Shown piece after piece: positions 58,486 to 64,000 of a stretch of 64,000 nt of DNA. Origin of the DNA: Stenocarpella maydis (taxonomy: Eukaryota > Ascomycota > Sordariomycetes > Diaporthales > Diaporthaceae); NCBI GenBank assembly GCA_002270565.1, contig NQMI01000073.1, positions 124,001-188,000 on the forward strand. The letters run 5' to 3'. Position 1 is the stretch's first letter. Each line of letters starts with the position of its first letter. A program made the position numbers and the translations under genes. A model generated the notes under the pieces. That model was not told the origin of the DNA. It saw only the letters and a program-made list of their open reading frames with translations, and did no database searches.

Positions 58486-59803
58486 ATGTCGGAAGACAAC
58501 GGCCCACATCTTTTCCGACCCATCCCCCGCAGGCCCTTTGAGCTCGGCCTCATGAGCCCAACACCCCCAGACGAGGATTCCGCACCACCCAGCCCCATCT
58601 CCAACGGTGCGAACCAGCACGCGAGCCACGGCCAGGGCCAGCCGTTCCTCATCGACCCCCGCGCCTTCGCCGCGCCCGCGGGCGACTCCATCAGCCGCGC
58701 CGCCTCCTACAAGAACCTCACCAGCTCCACCCTCGCCGGCATATACTCCCCCAACATCTCGGGCTACCCGGCCGGCGACACCGCCTACGGCCCCGACGCC
58801 CCCGACACCCCCTGGGGCACCGGCGCCCAGACCCCCGCCACCGCCGCCAGGGGCTCCGTCGACGACACCATATACAGGCTGGTCAAGGACCGCTCCTCCC
58901 TGCTCAAGAGGCGCCGGTCCTCGGCCCTGTCCAACCGCTCCGGCCAGCCGCTGTCCCACCAGCAGCAGCCCGGCTCGCCCCCGCAGACGGCCCTGTCGCT
59001 CGGCCTCCGGACCGCCTTCCTCTTCGTGCTGGGGCTGGGCTACGGCGCCATCCTGTCGCGCCTCTCGACCGAGCAGCAGTGGGCATCGTTTCCCGTCGAG
59101 GGCATCATAAGACACCGGTACGACTCCGCCTACCTCGCCTGCTGGGGCCTTTTTGGCGTGGCCCTGGGCAGCCTGCTGCCTTGGTTTGACGGCAGGTGGG
59201 AGCGGGCGTTCGAGAAGGACAGGGCCGAGGGCGAGGACGAGGAGGTGGAGGAAGCACAGGGGACGGACTGGGCCCTCGTGTTCCGTGGCGTCGGTACCTT
59301 TGTTGGCATTGTATTTGCAATTGTGAGTTGGCCGATAATTTTTTTTTCTTTTTCTTTTTCTTTTTTCTTTGCACCATGACTTGTTAGGATGGGCACTGAC
59401 ACGCTCACAGAGAAAAGTCCCCTGGGCATCTACGATGCAGGTCTCCATGACACTGGCCATGGTCAATCCGTTCCTGTGGTACCTGATTGACCGGTCAAAA
59501 TCCGGGTTCCTGTTGTCCGCCGGCGTGGCATGGGCCGGCTCGGCCGTCCTGATGGGCTTCAATCCCGACATCGTGCCGGCTCCTTCTGGATTCTCCTCGA
59601 AATTTTTGAACCGGAACCACACCGGCAGCGCAGGCGCCGAATCGCTCATGCTTGGTGGGCTGGCGACTCAGAAGACTATAGAGACAGGGATATGGGTCCT
59701 GAGCGTGCTGTTCTGCAGCTGCGTCTGCTTTGGCAACATTGGCAGGCGGCTGGCCCTGAACAGGTCAGCAGCAGGTCGTGGTAGATGGGGCGGGCTGAAA
59801 TGA
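58486..59803 (+). CDS. INSIG: INSIG-domain ER membrane protein
   Basis: A 409-aa protein of the insulin-induced gene (INSIG) family, ER membrane regulators of sterol metabolism (in yeasts they control HMG-CoA reductase or its degradation). Exons 58486-59322 and 59411-59803 (88-nt intron with a T-rich tract). Residues 1-165 are a Pro/Ser-rich cytosolic region. Six hydrophobic segments follow: ALSLGLRTAFLFVLGLGYGAIL (about 168), YLACWGLFGVALGSLLPWF, WALVFRGVGTFVGIVFAI, STMQVSMTLAMVNPFLWYLI, GFLLSAGVAWAGSAVLMG and TIETGIWVLSVLFCSCVCFG. Conserved INSIG marks are RKVPWASTMQVS, WYLIDRSKSGF and GFNPDIVPAPSGF. An acidic loop (EDEEVEEAQ) separates segments 2 and 3. The start is the Met in GCACCATGT; an in-frame Met at 58456 also exists. 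Confidence 0.92.
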
Positions 59804-60134
59804 GTGCTCTCAGATACGGAGCCCGGCTGAGTATAGATAGATACCTGGATTACTGGCTGTTTAATTGCGATGAGGTCTGACTATACTTAAAAAGTACAAA
59901 TTGCATTTTGGTCGCCAAAGACCAGTACAAGTTCGTTGATGCACCCAGAGTCACAGATCCTGGCCGAGGTGCTCTACTTACCGTACAGGCCAAATGCAGG
60001 AAACTGCATCTGCTTCGTTTGGCTAGATCGATCACAATGACGGATCATGAGAGAATAGCCCAGTCATTATCACTGGAGTTGAGCGACGGCTTCGTGGCCA
60101 GCATGGGCTTTCACCCCTTGATTGGACTGTTGCA
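59804..60134. other. Convergent intergenic region
   Basis: Between INSIG (+) and MAK11 (-). Nothing else is recognisable. Confidence 0.5.
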
Positions 60135-61642
60135 TCACTCGTCATCGCTATCTCCACCCTCCTCCTCCTCCTCCTGAGGCTCATCCTCGCTCTCCTCACG
60201 CCTCCGGGCGGGGTTCATGCAAATGTCGCAAGTGATCCTGTTCTGTGTGTCGTGGGTGCCAGCGCTCAGCCTGCGCCTTCGCCGCGGCCCTGGGCTCAGT
60301 CCTCGCGCGAAAGCTCCACGCTCGCTTCCGTCCTGCTGCAGCGCGATGAACACCCCCGGGGGGTCGCCGACCGCACCACCCTGAAGTCCTTGACTAAGTG
60401 TCCAAGACGCCCTACCTGCGCCAGCAACCTCGCCCGCGGCAGGGGCGCGGCCTTGCCCTCGGGGGCCTCCCCCCGCACCAGGTCCTCCGCCTTGGTCGAG
60501 AAGAACAGCACCCTCCCGTCCTCGGTCGACACCGCAAAGACCGAGCCCTCGGGCTCGCCTCCGGGGAGGGCGACGTAGCCGAGCTCATGGACCTTTGTCC
60601 TCGCGTCCGGCATGACCCTGCACCGGACCTTGCTGTCCATGCCGAAGACGAGCACGTCGCGGTCGAAGCCGACGGCGAACTCGTCTCCCGAGCCGGCGCT
60701 GGAGCCCCAGACGACCCTCCGACCCTCGCCGGTCGAGTGCCTCCCCTCGCCAATCTCGTGCAGCACGGCGCGGCCAAAATCGAGGACGCCGGCCTTCTTG
60801 CCCGTGACGAGGTTCCACAGGCGCATGCAGCGCTCGCCCTTGCTGACGCTGATCATGACCTTCATGCTGGGGTGCACGGCAAAGTCGTTGATGCCGCTCG
60901 GGGTGCCGCCCATCGGGGCGGTGTCGCCGCTGGGGCGGCCCGACACGGCCGGGACGGGCGCCCTGATGGTGGACAGCAGGCTCCAGTCGCGCACGCGCGT
61001 GACGGCGATGGTGGAGTCCTCGGAGCTGGACAGCAGCTTGGAGCGGGTGGGGAAGGAGAGGCGGGTGACGGTGCTCGAGTGGTGCATGAGGGTGCCCAGC
61101 TCCCTGTTCTTGGTGTTCTCGAGGATGGGCCGCCGCGCGATGGCCGAGAGGAGCTCCTGGTCCGGCGAGGCCTTGGCGGACGGCGGGTGGGCCGACAGGT
61201 TGTAGATGTTGATGCGCTCGTCGGTGCTGCCGGTGGCGAGCATGACCTTTTGCGACTGGCCCGGCGCGGGGGCGCTCGGCGGGGAAAGGGCGAGGCATCG
61301 GATGGCCGAGGTGTGGGCGTTGAAGAGGAAGGAGTCGGCAAAGGCTGCCTGGGAGTCGGGCTGGACGGTGGCTGTGACACCGTGCAGGACGCGATCGTAG
61401 GACCCCGCTATTATTTGGATCGTTATGGGCGAGCCTGTGCGTTTTGACGCTGTCCCGTCGGCGGGTGTGGTGGTGGTGGTGGTGGTGGTGGTGGCTTCTT
61501 TGGCGGGCTTGGGTGTCTTGATTTTCTTTGGCTGTGCCGGCTTTGACTGCAGGGAGCCATTGCTGGGCTTTAGTTTTTTTGTTCCCTGTCGCTTTTGAGC
61601 GGGCTCGCTCTCTGCCGTTGTTTGGCGCTTCCTCTTGGCCAT
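60135..61642 (-). CDS. MAK11: MAK11/PAK1IP1-like WD40 ribosome biogenesis protein, with frameshift
   Basis: A WD40-repeat protein of the Mak11 family, which acts in 60S ribosomal subunit assembly in the nucleolus. The first frame starts at 61642 (MAKRKRQ) and continues to a stop at 60296; the basic N-terminal region contains a poly-Thr tract. WD-like segments are FNAHTSAIRCLALSP, MLATGSTDERINIYNL, HHSSTVTRLSFPTRSKLLSSSEDSTIAV and GINDFAVHPSMKVMISVSKGERCMRLWNLVTGKKA. The family's late VKDFRVVRS motif is in this frame. The family C-terminus (GVFIA..., then GTHDTQNRITC and an acidic tail) is found in a different frame, 60353-60135. The switch falls at a CCCCCC/GGGGG junction (plus-strand 60353-60363). 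Adding one base there would fuse both parts into about 500 aa. Causes: sequencing or assembly indel, real mutation, or programmed shift; no suitable intron was found. Confidence 0.8.
61467..61494. repeat. GGT trinucleotide repeat coding poly-Thr
   Basis: About nine tandem GGT (ACC on the coding strand) units encode a threonine run in the N-terminal region of MAK11. Confidence 0.85.
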
Positions 61643-62917
61643 TTCGTGAGTGTTTTGGGAAGCTGTTATAGGGGGTTTCTGGCCGACGATAGCATGTGTG
61701 CATTGTGGTTGAAGATGGGAAGCTCTCGCAGACTTTTTAGTGGGCCCCTCCGAGATCCGGCAGGCAGAGATGATCTTCACAGGGGCTAGGCTTTCTAACG
61801 CCGACCAAGACCCTGCCCTGGTATAAGCAGCATGCCTAAAACTGAGCTTATTCTGCAACAACAAGGTCATGTTGATATACTGTGTATATTCAAGACTGAA
61901 CCTGAATTCCATGCCGTGAGTTGCATTCGAGGGCTACACCAGCGGCTTCCCATATCGCGCAGAATATCAGGTCAGTACTGCATATAATGGGCAAGCCAAG
62001 AATGGCGCAGCATCCGTCTCGCACCGCCAGCCACATACTCACTGTCTGTTGGAAACAAAACCCCGCCACCCCCAATGAGCAGGCGTCCAAAGTCGGACCC
62101 TTTTGAGGGCAGGTCATGAACGCACACGCCTCCCGAGATGCATAATAGAGGCCGGAGCTTGGCTGCAGGAGTCCACTGCAATACAGCCATACACGCCCAC
62201 GCCAAAACTGACCAAAAAGAAACAGAACAGAACACCATGCTGCTCTATCTGCTTGCGCAGCTGTGAGGCGGGACTGACGAGATGCTAGCGATGGCTTTCC
62301 TATATAATAAGGAGGTCGTGATAAGACTCTCTGTCCGGTGACATGGAATCCACCATCGCCCGGAAGCAACCACATGCAGTCCGCCGCCAGCACGCAACTG
62401 TCGATCAGCGAGAAGCCACGCAGGTACAGATGATAAGCGGGAAGCAAGGCTCCGCAGCTGCATTGTACTTCAGTAGCTCGTGCATGTTCCGGGCCAATCG
62501 AGAGCCCTGGCGCAATCCTGGTTATGCAGTTGGGGCGTCCCCGGATGGCACCGACGGGGCGAAAAGAAGCTTGGCGCCAGGGAGGACTACTCAAGCGACG
62601 CTGGAGAATTGGCTTGGCGACGCGTTTCCATACCACGTACAGAAGGTGCTACGTTAATGCTTGCGCTCTGTTTGACTGTCGTGATAAGGCACCATGGTGG
62701 GTGAGCAATACTGGAAGGGGCCGCGGGCTTTTGCGTCACTGGTGTGTTGCTCCACGAATATATATACTTGTATATATTCGTGGAGGACGCCGGGCACCTG
62801 GATTTCACCCGACTGCTATGGGCGTCCACGTCGTCCACTCGTTTGCGATTTCCTGGCGAGTTTGGCATCCCATCTTCTTGTGCTGCTTGTCAATACCTAA
62901 AAGTCATCACCGGAACA
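61643..62917. promoter_or_regulatory. Divergent intergenic region, MAK11 / aminopeptidase
   Basis: A 1.27-kb region between divergent starts. A 248-codon minus-strand frame (62636-61890) has a Cys/Trp-rich, non-family composition and is not called. An AT-rich palindrome-like word (CACGAATATATATACTTGTATATATTCGTG, about 62753-62782) lies 136-165 bp before the aminopeptidase start and could form a hairpin. Confidence 0.45.
62753..62782. repeat. AT-rich inverted repeat (hairpin-capable)
   Basis: Left arm CACGAATATATA and right arm TATATATTCGTG are exact reverse complements, separated by about 6 nt. It lies in the upstream region of the aminopeptidase gene; function is unknown. Confidence 0.7.
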
Positions 62918-64000
62918 ATGAGGCCGTCAACGGAGCTGCTGGCCCTCGTGTCGGCTGCCATACTCGTACCGGCTCATGGCTCGCCGTCTTTAACCAAGAG
63001 ATATGCCGTCCCAGGAAAACTGGTAGATGATGTAGGTCAGGTCTCAGCCATCGCCAGCGGTTGCCAGGATACTGAGGTTTTCGCTACAGCAAGCTCTGCA
63101 GGACGCTGTCACAATCGAGGGTCTTCTTGGTCACGCTCAAGATCTCGAGGACATTGCGTATGCAACGGAGGGCCTCAACCGCGTTGTTGGTAGCGAGGGA
63201 CACAACAATACCATCAAGTATCTGGTTGAGCAGCTTGAGGCGCTTGATGGCTATTACAAGGTCGAGTTGGACCCATTCCAGTACACGCTGCAGGAAGGGT
63301 TGTCCAACTTCTCAGTCAATGGCATTGACTACAACTCGGCCGGTCTTGAATACTCCGCCGAGATCAACGTAGAGGGCGTTCCCCTTGCCCCAGTCGCAAA
63401 CCTGGGATGCAGCGCAGTAAGTTGGCGAGCCGAGGGAGGTGGACTGATTCGAGAACAACGCTGACACCCATCGCAGGAAGACTTCCCAGCCGAAGCTTCA
63501 GGAGCCATTGCTCTGATCTCGAGAGGCACCTGCACTTTTGCTGACAAGTCCTACCTCGCAGCCCGGGCTGGGGCGGTGGCGGCTGTCATCTACAATAATG
63601 TCGATGGTTTGTTTGCATCCGGCACGCTCGGAGGAGAGAATGCGTCGCTTGTTGCTACCGCTGCGGTGTCACGGGCGGACGGTCTTGCTCTAGCTGCGGC
63701 GTACAGCAATACCACTCTGGCTGGCGACCTGGAAATTGTGACGGCGTACAACACCATCTACAGGTATGTCGGACGAGCTCTCTGTGGCAGAAGAATCCGA
63801 CGGTGTAACTGACTTTGTGCCTGAAGTAACAACGTGATCGCAACTACTGCTAACACTAACTCATCTGATGTCCTGTTCCTGGGTGCCCATTCCGACTCCG
63901 TTGAAGCTGGTCCCGGCATCAATGACAATGGTAGTGGTTCCTCGGGGATCCTCGAAGTTGCCATTCAGCTGGCCAAGGGAGGCTGGAGCACCGTCCCCAC
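62918..64000 (+). CDS. Secreted M28 aminopeptidase with PA domain, truncated by window
   Basis: The N-terminal part of a leucine aminopeptidase/aminopeptidase Y-type zinc exopeptidase (family M28). Exons so far: 62918-63031, 63090-63416, 63477-63763 and 63827 to beyond 64000. Residues 1-22 are a signal peptide (MRPSTELLALVSAAILVPAHG). A propeptide-like stretch follows to DD, then the conserved QALQDAVTIEGLLGHAQDLEDIAYA and NRVVGSEGHNNTIKYLVEQL. The PA (protease-associated) domain is seen as GAIALISRGTCTFADKSYLAARAGAVAAVIYNN. The catalytic domain begins with NNVIATT and GAHSDSVEAGPGINDNGSG, which carries the first zinc ligands (His, Asp). Such enzymes release N-terminal amino acids from peptides outside the cell or in the vacuole. 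The 3' part lies outside the window. Confidence 0.92.

Noticed and set aside
58255..59649. 464-codon minus-strand open frame
   Set aside because: It lies antisense to the INSIG gene, and its text is a Gly/Ala/Arg-rich shadow of GC-rich codons. The plus strand encodes a recognisable family.
60398..61447. 349-codon plus-strand open frame and a 372-codon minus-strand frame (61703-60585)
   Set aside because: Both are shadows of the GC-rich MAK11 coding sequence; only the MAK11 frame shows WD-repeat features.
61890..62636. 248-codon minus-strand open frame
   Set aside because: Composition is Cys/Trp/Ser/Arg-rich without repeats or domains, and it lies in the divergent promoter region of two real genes.

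Overview
This window is nuclear DNA from a filamentous ascomycete (Pezizomycotina, most likely a Sordariomycete). The evidence is dense eukaryotic genes with short GT-AG introns (mostly 50-150 nt), a CTAAC/CTGAC-like branch-point style, and gene families typical of that group: a Zn2Cys6 regulator with the CGKPSKGCSNCRERKIRC start, a DUF7137 surface protein, a PTM1-type seven-TM protein, fungal INSIG and a secreted M28 aminopeptidase. I see no plasmid, phage, CRISPR array, rRNA or convincing tRNA. Splice sites were placed by eye and tested only for reading-frame consistency. Layout: 0.5-2.5 kb, an Nrd1-like two-RRM RNA-binding protein (+). 2.8-3.7 kb, a possible decayed gene (-). 5.0-6.0 kb, a DUF7137 protein (+). 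6.5-8.05 kb, a CDK11/PITSLRE-type kinase (-). 8.5-10.3 kb, the NDUFAF7 complex I methyltransferase (+). 10.6-12.6 kb, a PTM1-like 7TM protein (-). 13.5-15.2 kb, the PPIL2 U-box cyclophilin (+). 15.55-17.9 kb, a Zn2Cys6 regulator (-). 20.3-21.4 kb, KTI12 (+). 21.8-22.05 kb, a small SMP-domain protein (-). 23.3-24.9 kb, an unrecognised 513-aa protein (+). 25.3-27.3 kb, a mitochondrial PPR-like protein (-). 27.7-32.4 kb, the DNA polymerase alpha catalytic subunit (+). 33.7-38.7 kb, eIF4G (-). 41.6-46.1 kb, Aquarius, the intron-binding spliceosomal helicase (-). 46.6-48.6 kb, THOC1/Hpr1 (+). 49.6-51.1 kb, a RING-LON protein (-). 51.1-58.5 kb is gene-poor, with simple repeats and an AT-rich block holding degenerate repeat copies. 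58.5-59.8 kb, INSIG (+). 60.1-61.6 kb, MAK11 with an apparent frameshift (-). 62.9 kb to the right edge, an M28 aminopeptidase cut off by the window (+). Most genes are housekeeping. Several act on RNA and protein synthesis: Nrd1-like protein, PPIL2, KTI12, eIF4G, Aquarius, THOC1 and MAK11. Aquarius and THOC1 are head-to-head across 459 bp, which joins a splicing factor and an mRNP-assembly factor at one intergenic region. POL1 and the PPR gene share a 469-bp divergent region with three clustered CGCGT (MCB-type) cores near POL1. I found no obvious new multigene system. The observations most worth checking are a frame-preserving 345-nt candidate exitron in eIF4G, the MAK11 frameshift, a GC-AG intron, the MCB cluster, and the degenerate repeats near 55.3-55.7 kb.
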